Part shown: in pieces, positions 28,248-37,920 of the stretch
Position numbering within the stretch: the stretch's first letter is position 1
Layout: the number at the start of each line of letters is the position of its first letter
DNA from: Pseudomonas sp.
GTDB lineage: Bacteria; Pseudomonadota; Gammaproteobacteria; Pseudomonadales; Pseudomonadaceae
Assembly (NCBI GenBank): GCA_030656145.1
Contig: JAUSOF010000069.1
Span: forward strand, 47,480 to 111,479
Reading direction: 5' to 3'
DNA length: 64,000 nt
The notes under the pieces: generated by a model
Database searches by the model: none
What the model saw: only the letters and a program-made list of their open reading frames with translations
What the model was told of the DNA's origin: nothing
Position numbers and translations under genes: made by a program

Positions 28248-29465
28248 ATGCGTGCGGATATGATCATCGTCGGTGCCGGTATGGTCGGCAGCGCCCTGGC
28301 TTTGGCCCTGCAGGAACAAGGTCTGGATATTCTGCTGATCGACGGTGGGCCGCTGAGTGTCAAGCCGTTTGCCCCGGCGGCACCCTTCGAACCGCGGGTC
28401 AGTGCACTGTCGATCGCCAGTCAGCGGGTGCTTGAGCGACTGGGTGCGTGGCCGGGCATCGCCAGTCGCCGCAGCAGCCCCTATGCCGAGATGCGGGTGT
28501 GGGACGGCTCCGGGACTGGACAGGTTCACTTCAGTGCGGCCAGTGTGCATGCCGAGGCGCTTGGTCACATCGTTGAGAATCGTGTGGTTCAGGATGCTTT
28601 GCTCGAATGCCTGCACGACGCTGCTGTGGGCCTGCTGAACAATGCGCGCCTGGAGCAATTGCGTCGCTCCGGCGACGAGTGGCTGCTGACCCTCACCGAT
28701 GGCCGCCAGTTGCGTACCCCTTTGCTAATAGCCGCCGATGGCGCCAACTCGGCAGTGCGCCGCCTGGCCGGTTGCGCGACCCGCGAGTGGAATTACCTGC
28801 ACCACTCCATCGTCACCAGTGTGCGCTGCGCCGAGGCGCACCAGGCCACCGCCTGGCAGCGCTTCACCGATGATGGGCCGCTGGCTTTTCTGCCCCTGGA
28901 CGGGCCAGTCGGCGAGCACTGGTGTTCGATCGTCTGGTCGGTCGTGCCAAGCGAAGCCGAGCGCCTGATGGCGCTGGATGACGCCGGCTTCTGTGTCGAA
29001 CTGGGCAAGGCTTTTGAGCATCGCCTGGGCGAGGTGCTGCAGGTAGAGCCGCGTCTGTGCATCCCCTTGCGTCAGCGCCACGCCAAACGCTATGTCGCAG
29101 AAGGGCTGGTGTTGATCGGCGACGCCGCGCACAGCATCCATCCGTTGGCTGGGCAGGGCGTCAACCTGGGCTTTCTCGACGCCGCCGTGCTGGCCGAGGT
29201 GTTGCAGCATGCCCATGCGCGCGGCGAGCGCCTGGCCGATGAGCGTGTGCTGAGTCGCTACGAGCGCCGGCGCATGCCACACAACCTGGCGATGATGGCG
29301 GCGATGGAGGGCTTCGAGCGCTTGTTCCAGGCCGATCCGCTGCCGTTGCGTTGGCTGCGGAATGCCGGGCTCAACTGGGTAGATGAGCTGCCCGAGGCCA
29401 AGGCGTTGTTCGTCCGTCAGGCGCTGGGTCTGTCGGGCGACCTGCCGGAGCTGGCGCGCGCCTGA
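28248..29465 (+). CDS. ubiI: UbiH/UbiF/VisC/COQ6 family hydroxylase (UbiI-like)
   Basis: A 405-residue FAD-dependent aromatic hydroxylase paralogous to UbiH, in the position of UbiI (VisC), which hydroxylates carbon 5 of the ring in ubiquinone synthesis. Motifs are GAGMVGSALALALQEQG near the N-terminus, the DG motif AADGANSAVRRLAG near residue 165, and GDAAHSIHPLAGQGVNLG near residue 290. Assignment to UbiI rather than UbiF rests on gene order, so the symbol is less certain than the family. Confidence 0.85.
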   Translation: MRADMIIVGAGMVGSALALALQEQGLDILLIDGGPLSVKPFAPAAPFEPRVSALSIASQRVLERLGAWPGIASRRSSPYAEMRVWDGSGTGQVHFSAASVHAEALGHIVENRVVQDALLECLHDAAVGLLNNARLEQLRRSGDEWLLTLTDGRQLRTPLLIAADGANSAVRRLAGCATREWNYLHHSIVTSVRCAEAHQATAWQRFTDDGPLAFLPLDGPVGEHWCSIVWSVVPSEAERLMALDDAGFCVELGKAFEHRLGEVLQVEPRLCIPLRQRHAKRYVAEGLVLIGDAAHSIHPLAGQGVNLGFLDAAVLAEVLQHAHARGERLADERVLSRYERRRMPHNLAMMAAMEGFERLFQADPLPLRWLRNAGLNWVDELPEAKALFVRQALGLSGDLPELARA

Positions 29466-29606
29466 ATCCTCGGGCATGTCGCGTCAGGCTGTCCCGTTGT
29501 CCGCTTAGGCGTGGCCCATGCCTGCAAAAGGCATCGCGGGCATGCCCCGCTTCTTCGGGCTGGACGTCCCCCCTTCCCATTGAGTCTGGATGATATCTGG
29601 CGAGTA

Positions 29607-29620
29607 TTGACCTGGATCAT
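29607..29620 (+). promoter_or_regulatory. candidate ANR/FNR box upstream of the iron-binding protein gene
   Basis: TTGAC-CTGG-ATCAT matches the FNR/ANR dyad (TTGAT-N4-ATCAA) in eight of ten positions. It is about 100 bases before the ATG at 29719. If used as a class II site, transcription would start near 29655; the -10 there is weak. Oxygen control is inference. Confidence 0.35.
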
Positions 29621-29718
29621 GGCGGACTACGTCTGAGAGGCGAAGAATGGTTGAGAAACTAAATAACATTCACTACTATTTAATCTTTCGATTCACCTTC
29701 GCTCAAGAGGCAGGATTC

Positions 29719-30720
29719 ATGCAGGTAAGTAAGCGTTTGTTTGCCGCTCTCACCCTCACTGCGCTGGCTGGTGCCGTTCAGGCTGCCGATGAAGTGGTGG
29801 TCTACTCCGCCCGTATCGACGAGCTGATCAAGCCGGTCTTCGATGCCTACACCGCCAAGACCGGTGTCGCGGTGAAATTCATCACCGACAAGGAAGCGCC
29901 GCTGCTGGCTCGCCTGAAAGCCGAAGGCAAGAACACGCCGGCCGACATGTTGATCACCGTGGACGCCGGTAACCTCTGGCAGGCCGAGCAGGAAGGCGTG
30001 CTGAAGAAGCTGGACTCCAAGGTCATCGAGAGCAATATCCCTGCGCAATATCGCTCCAGCACTGGCGCCTGGACCGGCCTGTCGTTGCGCGCGCGGACTC
30101 TGGTGTACTCCACCGAGCGGGTTCAGCCGCAGGAGCTGTCGACCTATGAAGCGCTGGCCGACAAAAACTGGGAAGGTCGCCTGTGCCTGCGTACCAGCAA
30201 GAAAGTCTATAACCAGTCGTTGACTGCCACCCTGATCGAGACCCACGGTGCCGAGAAGACCGAGGCGCTGGTCAAGGGCTGGATCGCCAACCTGGCGACC
30301 GATGTGTTCGCGGACGATACCTCGCTGATCCAGGCCATCGACGCTGGCCAGTGCGATGTCGGCATCGTCAACACCTACTACTTCGGCCGACTGCATAAAC
30401 AGAATCCAGACCTGAAAGCCAAGCTGTTCTGGCCGAACCAGTCCGACCGTGGCGTGCACGTCAACTTGTCCGGTGCGGGTGTTACCGCACACGCACCAAA
30501 CGCCGAGGCCGCTCAGAAACTACTGGAGTGGATGACTACCGAGGAAGCGCAGAGCCTGTTCGCCGGTGTGAACCAGGAATTCCCGGCCAACCCGCAAATC
30601 GCACCGTCCGCAGAAGTGGCGACCTGGGGCAGCTTCAAGGCCGACAGCATCCCGCTGGAAGTGGCCGGCAAGCGTCAGGCCGAAGCAACCATGTTGATGG
30701 ATCGCGCTGGCTGGAACTGA
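29719..30720 (+). CDS. ferric iron ABC transporter substrate-binding protein (HitA/FbpA-like)
   Basis: A 333-residue periplasmic binding protein with a cleavable signal (residues 1-22, ending AVQA) and a mature part beginning [12 protein letters not shown]. The C-lobe contains the adjacent iron-binding tyrosines in NTYYFGRL, the hallmark of FbpA-type Fe(III)-binding proteins that pass iron from the periplasm to a permease. The start at 29719 gives the proper signal peptide; an upstream in-frame ATG at 29647 lies in AT-rich leader. A stem-loop separates it from the permease gene, which may keep binding-protein levels higher. Confidence 0.9.
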   Translation: MQVSKRLFAALTLTALAGAVQAADEVVVYSARIDELIKPVFDAYTAKTGVAVKFITDKEAPLLARLKAEGKNTPADMLITVDAGNLWQAEQEGVLKKLDSKVIESNIPAQYRSSTGAWTGLSLRARTLVYSTERVQPQELSTYEALADKNWEGRLCLRTSKKVYNQSLTATLIETHGAEKTEALVKGWIANLATDVFADDTSLIQAIDAGQCDVGIVNTYYFGRLHKQNPDLKAKLFWPNQSDRGVHVNLSGAGVTAHAPNAEAAQKLLEWMTTEEAQSLFAGVNQEFPANPQIAPSAEVATWGSFKADSIPLEVAGKRQAEATMLMDRAGWN

Positions 30721-30783
30721 TCCAGGTCAGTGTCTAAGCGCCAACGGCGGAATCGATTCGGTTTCCTGCTTTAGGCTGCAGTT

Positions 30784-30824
30784 ATACTCGACGCCCCGGC
30801 ATAGTCCGGGGCGTTGTGTTTTAT
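30784..30824 (+). terminator. stem-loop between binding protein and permease genes
   Basis: CGCCCCGG and CCGGGGCG (30792-30813) form an eight-base stem with a six-base loop, followed by TTGTGTTTT. A TATACT hexamer immediately precedes it (30784-30789). It could be a leaky terminator that lowers permease expression relative to the binding protein. Confidence 0.65.
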
Positions 30825-30855
30825 GCCGTCGAGAACATAGTTTCGAGGATTCTGC

Positions 30856-32472
30856 GTGGCCCATCCTGCCCAGCGTCGCTGGTATCCCATTGTCTTTGCC
30901 GTTGCCCTGCTGGTAGTGCTGCCGTTGAGTGTACTGCTGCTCAGCTGGCATGAGGTGGATCGGCAAATCTGGGCGCACCTGTGGCAAACCCAACTGCCGC
31001 GCCTGATCGGTAATACCCTGATGCTGGTGACCGGGGTCGGGATCGGGGTCACCGTGCTTGGTGTCAGCCTCGCCTGGCTGACCAGCCTCTGCGAGTTTCC
31101 CGGGCGGCGCTGGCTGGATTGGGCCCTGATGCTGCCGTTTGCCATTCCGGCCTATGTGCTGGCGTTTGTGTTCGTCGGGTTGCTGGATTTCGCCGGGCCG
31201 GTGCAAACCCTGCTGCGCGACTGGTTTGGCGCCGGCCTGCGCCTGCCGCGGGTGCGTTCTACCGGTGGAGTGATCATCGTCCTGGTGCTGGTGTTCTACC
31301 CATACGTCTACCTGCTGGCGCGCAATGCCTTTCTGGCTCAGGGCAAGGGGTTGATGGAGGCGGCGCGGGTGCTTGGGCAGAGTCCCTGGCAGGCGTTCTG
31401 GCGAGTGGCCCTGCCAATGGCGCGGCCGGCCATCGGTGCCGGCCTGGCGCTGGCGATCATGGAGACTCTGGCCGATTTTGGTGCGGTCTCGGTGTTTAAT
31501 TTCGATACCTTCACCACGGCCATCTACAAGACCTGGTACGGCTTTTACAGCCTGACCAGTGCCACCCAGCTGGCCAGCCTGCTATTGCTCGCGGTGATGC
31601 TGGTGCTGTATGGCGAGCGGCGCGCCCGAGGGGCAGTGCGGCCGGCCAACGAGCGCCCCCGGGTCAAGGCGCTCTATCACCTCAAGGGTGGCCAGGCACT
31701 GGCTGCCAGCGCCTGGTGCGGCCTGGTGTTCGCCTGTGGTTTCGTGATTCCCGTGCTGCAGCTGCTGGTGTGGTTCTGGCAGCGCGGCCGTTTCGATCTG
31801 GACGAACGCTACACCGCCTTGATTCTGCACACCGTCTACCTTGGCGGCATGGCGGCGTTGATTACGGTCAGCGTGGCCCTGCTACTGGCATTCGCCCGTC
31901 GCCAGGCCCCGACACGATTGATGCGCGGGGCGGTGAGTCTGGCCAATCTTGGCTATGCGCTACCCGGTTCGATGCTGGCAGTAACAATTATGCTGGCCTT
32001 CAGTTTCCTCGATCGCGAACTGGTCATCCCGCTGTCCACCTGGCTCGGCGGTGCCGGCAAGCCGATTCTGCTCGGTAGCCTGTCGGCGTTGCTGTTGGCG
32101 TATCTGATTCGCTTCATGGCGGTGGCCTTCGGGCCGTTGGAGAACAGCCTGGCGCGAATCCGCCCATCGTTGCCGGAAGCGTCGCGTAGCCTGGGGGTTG
32201 GCGGCATTGGCCTGTTCTTCCGGGTCTATCTGCCATTGTTGGTGCCGGGAGCGATGTCGGCTGCGCTGCTGGTGTTTGTCGATGTGCTCAAGGAAATGCC
32301 GGCGACCCTGCTGATGCGCCCCTTCGGCTGGGACACCCTGTCGGTGCGAGTGTTCGAGATGACCAGCGAGGGCGAATGGGCCCGCGCCGCGTTGCCGGCC
32401 CTGACCCTGGTGCTGGTCGGGTTGCTGCCGGTGATCTTGCTGATCCGCCGTTCGGCGCGGCGGATCGGCTAG
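30856..32472 (+). CDS. iron ABC transporter permease (HitB/FbpB-like)
   Basis: A 538-residue inner-membrane permease made of two fused transport modules with about 12 helices. Each half has the cytoplasmic EAA loop that contacts the ATPase: EAARVLGQSPWQAFWRVALP near residues 165-184 and EASRSLGVGGIGLFFRVYLP near residues 440-459. The GTG start at 30856 is preceded by GAGGAT. It follows the iron-binding protein gene, but no ATPase gene is adjacent; the ATPase must be encoded elsewhere or shared. Confidence 0.92.
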   Translation: MAHPAQRRWYPIVFAVALLVVLPLSVLLLSWHEVDRQIWAHLWQTQLPRLIGNTLMLVTGVGIGVTVLGVSLAWLTSLCEFPGRRWLDWALMLPFAIPAYVLAFVFVGLLDFAGPVQTLLRDWFGAGLRLPRVRSTGGVIIVLVLVFYPYVYLLARNAFLAQGKGLMEAARVLGQSPWQAFWRVALPMARPAIGAGLALAIMETLADFGAVSVFNFDTFTTAIYKTWYGFYSLTSATQLASLLLLAVMLVLYGERRARGAVRPANERPRVKALYHLKGGQALAASAWCGLVFACGFVIPVLQLLVWFWQRGRFDLDERYTALILHTVYLGGMAALITVSVALLLAFARRQAPTRLMRGAVSLANLGYALPGSMLAVTIMLAFSFLDRELVIPLSTWLGGAGKPILLGSLSALLLAYLIRFMAVAFGPLENSLARIRPSLPEASRSLGVGGIGLFFRVYLPLLVPGAMSAALLVFVDVLKEMPATLLMRPFGWDTLSVRVFEMTSEGEWARAALPALTLVLVGLLPVILLIRRSARRIG

Positions 32473-32729
32473 GGCGAGTAAGCCTGTTAGCGGCGTAACT
32501 CAACACGCGAGGCGAAGGCCCGCCGCCATATGACGGCAGGGATGAGGTTTACGGGTGCATACGTTCCTCAATCCTCAGCGGATGGCCAAGATGACCTGCC
32601 GCGGTGTTGCGGCTACAATGCGCGCCATTCGCTGCGGGCCGTCATTTAGACAGCCCGTGCCCTGCTGCAAATGGCTCAGCCGGGCGCAGTACCTGCCCGC
32701 AGCCCTGCCAAGCCCGGAAGGAGACACCC

Positions 32730-33827
32730 ATGGGACAGCGCACCCCTCTCTATGACCTGCACCTCGCTTTGGGTGCCAAGATGGTCGACTTTGGTGGCTG
32801 GGACATGCCGCTGCACTATGGCTCGCAGGTCGAGGAGCACCATCAGGTACGGCGCGACTGCGGGGTCTTCGATGTTTCCCACATGTGCGTGGTTGACGTC
32901 GGCGGTAGCCAGGCCAAGGCTTATCTGCAGCACCTGCTGGCCAATGATGTGGAATGCTTGCATACCTCTGGCAAGGCCCTTTACAGCGCCATGCTCAATG
33001 AGCAGGGCGGGGTGGTCGACGATCTGATTGTCTACCTCACCGACTCTGCCGAAGGGCAGAGCGGCTATCGTCTGGTGGTCAATGCAGCTAACCGCGACAA
33101 GGACCTGGCCTGGCTACGTCAACAGAGCGGTGCCTTCGCCGTCGAACTGCATGAGCGCAGTGACCTGGCCATGCTCGCGATCCAGGGCCCGCATGCCCGC
33201 GCCAAGACCTGTGAGCTGGTGACCCAGGCTCGCGCTGCCCTTATCCATGAGCTCAAGTCGTTTCAGGGCCTGACGGAAGGCGACTGGTTTATCGCCCGTA
33301 CCGGTTATACCGGCGAGGATGGTCTGGAAATCATATTGCCAGCCGATCAGGCTGTGGAGTTCTTCAATGACCTGGTTGGCGCCGGTATCTCGCCGATCGG
33401 ACTGGGCGCGCGCGATACCTTGCGCCTGGAAGCGGGGATGAACCTGTACGGCCAGGACATGGACGAGAGCGTCACGCCACTGGTGGCCAACATGGCCTGG
33501 AGCATCGCCTGGGTTCCGGCCGGGCGGCAGTTTGTCGGGCGCAAGGTGCTGGAAGCGCTGAAGAGTACTGGTGTCCAGTCCAAACTGGTCGGTCTGGTGC
33601 TTGAGGAGCGTGGCGTGCTGCGTGCCCATCAGGTGGTGCGGGTTAGTGGCGTGGGCGAGGGCGAGATCACCAGCGGCAGCTTCTCGCCGACCCTTGGCAA
33701 GTCAATTGCCCTGGCGCGTGTGCCGACAGCCACTGGCGAACGTGCCGAGGTAGAAATTCGTGGCAAATGGTATCCGGTCAGGGTGGTCAAGCCGATGTTT
33801 GTCCGCCATGGCAAAGCCCTGATCTGA
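32730..33827 (+). CDS. gcvT: glycine cleavage system T protein (aminomethyltransferase)
   Basis: A 365-residue tetrahydrofolate-dependent aminomethyltransferase that takes the aminomethyl group from the lipoyl arm of GcvH, releasing ammonia and 5,10-methylene-THF. Typical blocks are [20 protein letters not shown] at the N-terminus, VFDVSHMC, the folate-site [11 protein letters not shown] and [15 protein letters not shown]. The start at 32730 has AGGAGA at 32718-32723; the upstream extension is not family-like. gcvH follows, but gcvP does not. Confidence 0.95.
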   Translation: MGQRTPLYDLHLALGAKMVDFGGWDMPLHYGSQVEEHHQVRRDCGVFDVSHMCVVDVGGSQAKAYLQHLLANDVECLHTSGKALYSAMLNEQGGVVDDLIVYLTDSAEGQSGYRLVVNAANRDKDLAWLRQQSGAFAVELHERSDLAMLAIQGPHARAKTCELVTQARAALIHELKSFQGLTEGDWFIARTGYTGEDGLEIILPADQAVEFFNDLVGAGISPIGLGARDTLRLEAGMNLYGQDMDESVTPLVANMAWSIAWVPAGRQFVGRKVLEALKSTGVQSKLVGLVLEERGVLRAHQVVRVSGVGEGEITSGSFSPTLGKSIALARVPTATGERAEVEIRGKWYPVRVVKPMFVRHGKALI

Positions 33828-33943
33828 ATACGCCTGCCGGTTGCCGCGTCAAGCCTGTCCCCCAGATGGACCTGGGGTGCGCCTTCACCCGCTGGTTGAG
33901 GTGCGCTATGTTGCAAATGACTTTCTTTCGCTTGGCCCAGTCC

Positions 33944-33952
33944 TGCTAAATT
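33944..33952 (+). promoter_or_regulatory. extended -10 promoter candidate of gcvH
   Basis: TGCTAAATT (TGn plus TAAATT) lies 45 bases before the gcvH ATG, in the 169-base gap after gcvT. A -35 box is not obvious. Confidence 0.35.
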
Positions 33953-33996
33953 CTCCCGACGGCGCAGTCGCCGTCATGTCTTACGAGGAACGACAC

Positions 33997-34380
33997 ATGA
34001 GCACTATCCCCGCCGATCTGCGTTACGCCACCAGCCACGAATGGGCCCGCCTGGAAGCCGATGGCACGGTCACCGTGGGTATTTCCGATCACGCCCAGGA
34101 AGCCTTGGGTGACGTAGTCTTCATCGAACTACCGGAAGTCGGCAAGAGCCTGGCGGCCGGTCAGGAGGCTGGGGTAGTTGAGTCGGTCAAAGCGGCATCC
34201 GACATCTACACGCCGGTAGGTGGCGAAGTGATCGCGATCAACCAGGATCTGGCCGATAGCCCCGAGAGCGTCAACAGCGACCCCTATGGCAGCTGGTTCT
34301 TCAAGCTCAAGCCAAGCGATGCCGGCGAGCTGGATCAGCTGCTCGATGCAGCCGCTTACAAGGTAGCTACCGACGCCTGA
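33997..34380 (+). CDS. gcvH: glycine cleavage system H protein
   Basis: A 127-residue lipoyl carrier that shuttles the aminomethyl intermediate between the P, T and L proteins. The lipoylated lysine is Lys65 in ESVKAASD, with the flanking glycines and glutamate of the family. The start at 33997 follows an ACGAGGAACGACAC ribosome site and gives the normal [16 protein letters not shown]-terminus. A terminator follows at 34453; the P-protein gene that commonly follows in other Pseudomonas is not here. Confidence 0.96.
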   Translation: MSTIPADLRYATSHEWARLEADGTVTVGISDHAQEALGDVVFIELPEVGKSLAAGQEAGVVESVKAASDIYTPVGGEVIAINQDLADSPESVNSDPYGSWFFKLKPSDAGELDQLLDAAAYKVATDA

Positions 34381-34452
34381 TTGAATCGTGGAAAATCGGC
34401 TCTGCCAGGCTGGTTTCGCGCGCAGGACCTGGTGTTATGCCCACGCTGATGG

Positions 34453-34476
34453 AGCCTCGCAATGTCGAGGCTTTGT
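34453..34476 (+). terminator. intrinsic terminator of gcvT-gcvH
   Basis: AGCCTCG/CGAGGCT with a six-base loop (34453-34472) followed by a short T-rich stretch. It lies 72 bases after the gcvH stop. Confidence 0.75.
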
Positions 34477-34608
34477 CATTTAAAGGCGCGCTGTCATTTC
34501 GGTACTGTGCTCGCGGCGTCAGTGCCCGGTAGAGTCGCGAGCGCCTGGAGAGGGGCGATTTCCTGCTAAGGTAGAGCCTGCCAACCCCCGCCTGCCGATT
34601 GATTGCCC

Positions 34609-35421
34609 ATGCCCGAACTACCCGAAGTCGAAACCACCCGCCGCGGTATCGCGCCCTTTCTCGAAGGGCAGCGGGTCAGCCAGGTCATCGTGCGTGAGCG
34701 GCGTCTGCGCTGGCCGATTCCTGAAGACCTGGATGTGCGCCTGTCCGGCCAGCGCATCGAGTGCGTCGAGCGCCGTGCCAAGTACCTGCTGATCAAGGCC
34801 GAGACCGGCAGCCTGATCAGTCACCTGGGTATGTCCGGCAGCCTGCGTCTGGTCGAGTGCGGCCTGCCAGCGGCCAAGCACGAGCATGTGGATATCGAGT
34901 TGGAGTCCGGTCTGGCCCTGCGTTACACCGACCCACGGCGCTTTGGCGCGTTGCTCTGGAGTGCTGACCCCCTGCATCACGTGCTGCTCAGCAAGCTGGG
35001 TCCGGAACCCTTGACCGAATCGTTCGATGGCGAGCGGCTGTATCAGCAGTCGCGTCGCCGCTCGATGGCGGTCAAGCCCTTTATCATGGACAACGCGGTG
35101 GTGGTCGGGGTCGGCAATATCTATGCGAGCGAGGCGTTGTTCGCTGCCGGTATCGATCCGCGCCGCGAGGCCAGCTCGATTTCCCGGGCGCGCTACATGA
35201 CCCTGGCCGAGCAGATCAAACGCATCCTTGCCCATGCCATCGAGCGCGGCGGTACTACCCTGCGTGATTTCGTCGGCGGCGATGGCCAGCCGGGTTATTT
35301 TCAGCAGGAGTTGTTCGTCTACGGGCGCGGCGGCGAATTTTGCAAAAACTGCGGCACTACCCTGCGTGAAATCAAGCTGGGGCAACGTGCCAGCGTCTAC
35401 TGTCCGCGTTGTCAGCGCTGA
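34609..35421 (+). CDS. mutM: formamidopyrimidine-DNA glycosylase
   Basis: A 270-residue bifunctional glycosylase/AP lyase that excises 8-oxoguanine and formamidopyrimidines. The catalytic N-terminal proline and glutamate ([12 protein letters not shown]) require the start at 34609; the DNA-binding lysine lies in the AKYLL segment, the H2TH domain contains [12 protein letters not shown], and the C-terminal zinc finger FCKNCG...YCPRCQ holds four cysteines. The gene is plus-strand, alone, and lies at the presumed junction of two conserved blocks. Confidence 0.97.
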   Translation: MPELPEVETTRRGIAPFLEGQRVSQVIVRERRLRWPIPEDLDVRLSGQRIECVERRAKYLLIKAETGSLISHLGMSGSLRLVECGLPAAKHEHVDIELESGLALRYTDPRRFGALLWSADPLHHVLLSKLGPEPLTESFDGERLYQQSRRRSMAVKPFIMDNAVVVGVGNIYASEALFAAGIDPRREASSISRARYMTLAEQIKRILAHAIERGGTTLRDFVGGDGQPGYFQQELFVYGRGGEFCKNCGTTLREIKLGQRASVYCPRCQR

Positions 35422-35568
35422 CGGTTGTCTGAGCAGGCTGGCGCGCTCGGGGATCGGCCTGAAAAATCCACAACGCATTTCATGGCGATTGACGGGCGTC
35501 ACGCTGACAATTTCCAGAGCGCTGTTATAGTTACCGGTACTGCCTCCGAATAGCTGAAGGATCGCCCG

Positions 35569-35910
35569 ATGAAACTGTTTCGCTCAACCGCTGTTGCCTT
35601 GGTGCTGACTACTGGCTTGTTGGCGCTGCCGGCACAGGCGGAGGTGGTTCAACAGAATGCCAGCGGTGACCCGCTGTACAGCGTTAAGGCACCTGACGCC
35701 TTCTCTATGGTGGCGGATCTGCTGATTGCCCGTCCCTTGCTGATTGCGGCCACCGTGATCGGTGCCGGTGTATTTGTCGTCGCGCTGCCGTTCGCCGCTA
35801 CCGGTGGCGGCATCGGTGATGCCGGTCGGGCCTTGGTTGTGGAACCGGGCAAGGCGGCCTTCGTGCGCTGCCTGGGGTGTACGGGCGACGGCTATAACAA
35901 ACGCCAGTGA
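35569..35910 (+). CDS. small exported or membrane protein, conserved in Pseudomonas
   Basis: A 113-residue protein with a clear signal peptide (residues 1-24, ending PAQA), a short periplasmic stretch, one strongly hydrophobic segment ([19 protein letters not shown]) and a glycine-rich end with two cysteines (CLGC). Homologues between mutM and the Na/Pi gene are sometimes labelled multidrug transporter without basis; one helix is not enough for a transporter. Function unknown. It is followed 11 bases later by the Na/Pi cotransporter gene, so probably co-transcribed. Confidence 0.7.
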   Translation: MKLFRSTAVALVLTTGLLALPAQAEVVQQNASGDPLYSVKAPDAFSMVADLLIARPLLIAATVIGAGVFVVALPFAATGGGIGDAGRALVVEPGKAAFVRCLGCTGDGYNKRQ

Positions 35911-35921
35911 CCGCACATTGA

Positions 35922-37775
35922 ATGCCTGACGCCGAACGCAGTTTGCTGCCGCGATTACGGTCGTTCAGCTGGATCTTCCTGTTTGTCCTGCTGGCCCTGA
36001 GCTTCTGGTTCAGCGCTGGCTGGCTTGGTTTGTGCTCAGGCTTGGCGCTATTCCTGTTCGGCATGCAATGCCTCGAGGAGGGGCTGCGTCAACTGGCCGG
36101 CGGCAAACTGGAACGCCTGCTGGCGCTGAGTACCGCCACGCCCTTCAAAAGCCTGATGTTCGGCGTGAGCGCCACCATGCTGGTGCAGTCCAGTTCGTTG
36201 GTGTCGCTGCTGACTATCGCCTTCATCAGCACCGGCTTGATCCAATTGGCGGCGGGGATCGCCATCTTGTTCGGTGCCAACCTGGGCACCACCAGCGGTA
36301 TCTGGCTGCTGGCCCTGGCGGGGCAAAATGTCAGCCTCGGCCCTCTGGCTTTGCCCCTGCTGGTGTTTGGTGTGCTCGGCAGTTTCACCGGTCCGCGAGG
36401 ATCTGCCGTCGGCCGGGTCGTGCTGGGGGTGGCATTCCTGTTCCTCGGCATTGACCAGATGAAGACCGGTTTTTCCAGCGTAGCCGGCGACTTCGACCCG
36501 CTGCACTACCAGTTACCCGGTATTGCCGGTCATTTGCTGTTTACCGGCGTGGGCATGCTGATCACGGTATTGCTGCAGTCCAGCCATGCCACCTTGATGC
36601 TCACCTTGACCGCCCTGGCCGGCGGCCAATTGGCGTTAGAGCAGGGCTTGGCAATTGCCATCGGCTCCAATTTAGGCAGCACAGTAACGGCGGTAATCGG
36701 TGCCTTGGGTGGCTCCCGCGCCGGGCAGCGGTTGGCACTGGCGCATGTGCTATTCAATCTGACTACCGGCGCCCTGGCGCTGGCCCTGCTGGTGCCATTG
36801 GCCATTTTGGTGCAGTGGCTGACGGAGCCTATGGGCCTGGGCGGCAACCTGCTGATTCAGCTGGCGTTGTTTCATACCCTGTTCAATGCCATGGGCGTGA
36901 GCCTGTTCTGGCCGTGGCAGGGTTGGTTGGCGAGTCTGCTGGAGCGCTGGTTGCCCGATCGCGAAGAACCCCGGGTGCTGATTGCCGAGGTGGCCGCGCC
37001 TGCGACCGGGCAGACGCGCGCCCGTTACCTGGATGACAGCGCCCTGGCCGGTGCCGACAGTGCGGCCCAGGCAGTGGTGCTGGAGTTGCAGCACTTGGCG
37101 CGTCTTAGCCTGGAGGTGATTTGCCATGCGCTCTACGTGCCGGTAGATCAGCTTGAGCGCAGCCGTCAGGACGACCGCCTGCTGAGCGCGCGGCCCGACT
37201 CGCGGGCATTGGATGCCGAGCAGCTCTACCAGCGGCACATCAAGGGGGTATACAGCGACCTGCTGAGTTTTATGAGCCGCCTGGAGGTCAGCCTCGATGA
37301 GGCGCATCAGCACTTCTGGGTCAGTTGCCAGCTGGCAGCGCTGCAACTGGTGGATGCGGTCAAAGATGGCAAGCACCTGCAGAAGAACCTTGGTCGCTTC
37401 CTGCGCCAGGACGACAGCAGCGCCCGCCAGACGTATGTCGAGCTGCGTCGGCACCTGCTCGGCGTGCTTCATGAAGTGCGCGAACTGGGCCGCCTTGAAC
37501 TCCCTGAGACGCTATGGAGCGAGCGCCTGCGTCAGTTCGACGAGGCGGCGGCAGCCTTCGACAGTGCCTTCCGCCAGCGTCTGTTCGCGGCGGTGCGCGA
37601 GCGCCGGTTGGATGGCCAGCAGGCCAGCTCGCTGATGAATGATCTGGGCTATGTCAGCCGAATCACCCAGAGCCTGCGCAACGTGCTGTTGCTCGGTCAG
37701 GGTGAGGGCAATGAGCTGTTCCGGCCGCTGCGCCAACTGGTAGCCGAGGATGGCCCGCTGATCCAGCTGGATTGA
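35922..37775 (+). CDS. Na/Pi cotransporter family protein with PhoU-like domain
   Basis: A 617-residue membrane protein of the NptA/YjbB family. The N-terminal half has two inverted Na_Pi_cotrans repeats, each with a QSS motif (TMLVQSSSLVSLLTI near residue 85 and TVLLQSSHATLML near residue 215), the substrate-binding signature of these carriers. The C-terminal 240 residues are hydrophilic and helical like PhoU. E. coli YjbB mediates phosphate efflux; the direction here is unknown. The upstream small exported protein probably shares its transcript. Confidence 0.87.
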   Translation: MPDAERSLLPRLRSFSWIFLFVLLALSFWFSAGWLGLCSGLALFLFGMQCLEEGLRQLAGGKLERLLALSTATPFKSLMFGVSATMLVQSSSLVSLLTIAFISTGLIQLAAGIAILFGANLGTTSGIWLLALAGQNVSLGPLALPLLVFGVLGSFTGPRGSAVGRVVLGVAFLFLGIDQMKTGFSSVAGDFDPLHYQLPGIAGHLLFTGVGMLITVLLQSSHATLMLTLTALAGGQLALEQGLAIAIGSNLGSTVTAVIGALGGSRAGQRLALAHVLFNLTTGALALALLVPLAILVQWLTEPMGLGGNLLIQLALFHTLFNAMGVSLFWPWQGWLASLLERWLPDREEPRVLIAEVAAPATGQTRARYLDDSALAGADSAAQAVVLELQHLARLSLEVICHALYVPVDQLERSRQDDRLLSARPDSRALDAEQLYQRHIKGVYSDLLSFMSRLEVSLDEAHQHFWVSCQLAALQLVDAVKDGKHLQKNLGRFLRQDDSSARQTYVELRRHLLGVLHEVRELGRLELPETLWSERLRQFDEAAAAFDSAFRQRLFAAVRERRLDGQQASSLMNDLGYVSRITQSLRNVLLLGQGEGNELFRPLRQLVAEDGPLIQLD

Positions 37776-37794
37776 GTGGGCGGATGCCAGCGCC

Positions 37795-37866
37795 ATGTCG
37801 GGTTACGCGGCGCCCAGAAGCGGCGGCTGCGGTTGAGATGTATACGCGGCTAACCCGACCTACGGG
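37795..37866. repeat. imperfect palindromic element, GTCGGGTTA type
   Basis: TGTCGGGTTACGCGG at the left and CGCGGCTAACCCGACC at the right form an imperfect inverted repeat of about 14 bases per arm around a 40-base centre. It lies between the Na/Pi gene and the convergent ggt gene. It resembles the GTCGGGTTACG repeats scattered in Pseudomonas intergenic DNA. Confidence 0.5.
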
Positions 37867-37920
37867 GTGTGGTTTGGCCGAGACAAGGGCGCGCCGCTAG
37901 CCTCTGCGACCCGGCCCGAC

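Noticed and set aside
29660..29682. Possible Fur box before the iron-binding protein gene
   Set aside because: The AT-rich dyad TAAATA/TATTTA is suggestive but does not match the 19-base GATAATGATAATCATTATC consensus well enough to annotate as Fur.
32473..32729. Possible glycine riboswitch before gcvT
   Set aside because: The 257-base leader lacks the conserved glycine-aptamer core and a clear tandem structure; nothing beyond the ribosome site could be supported.
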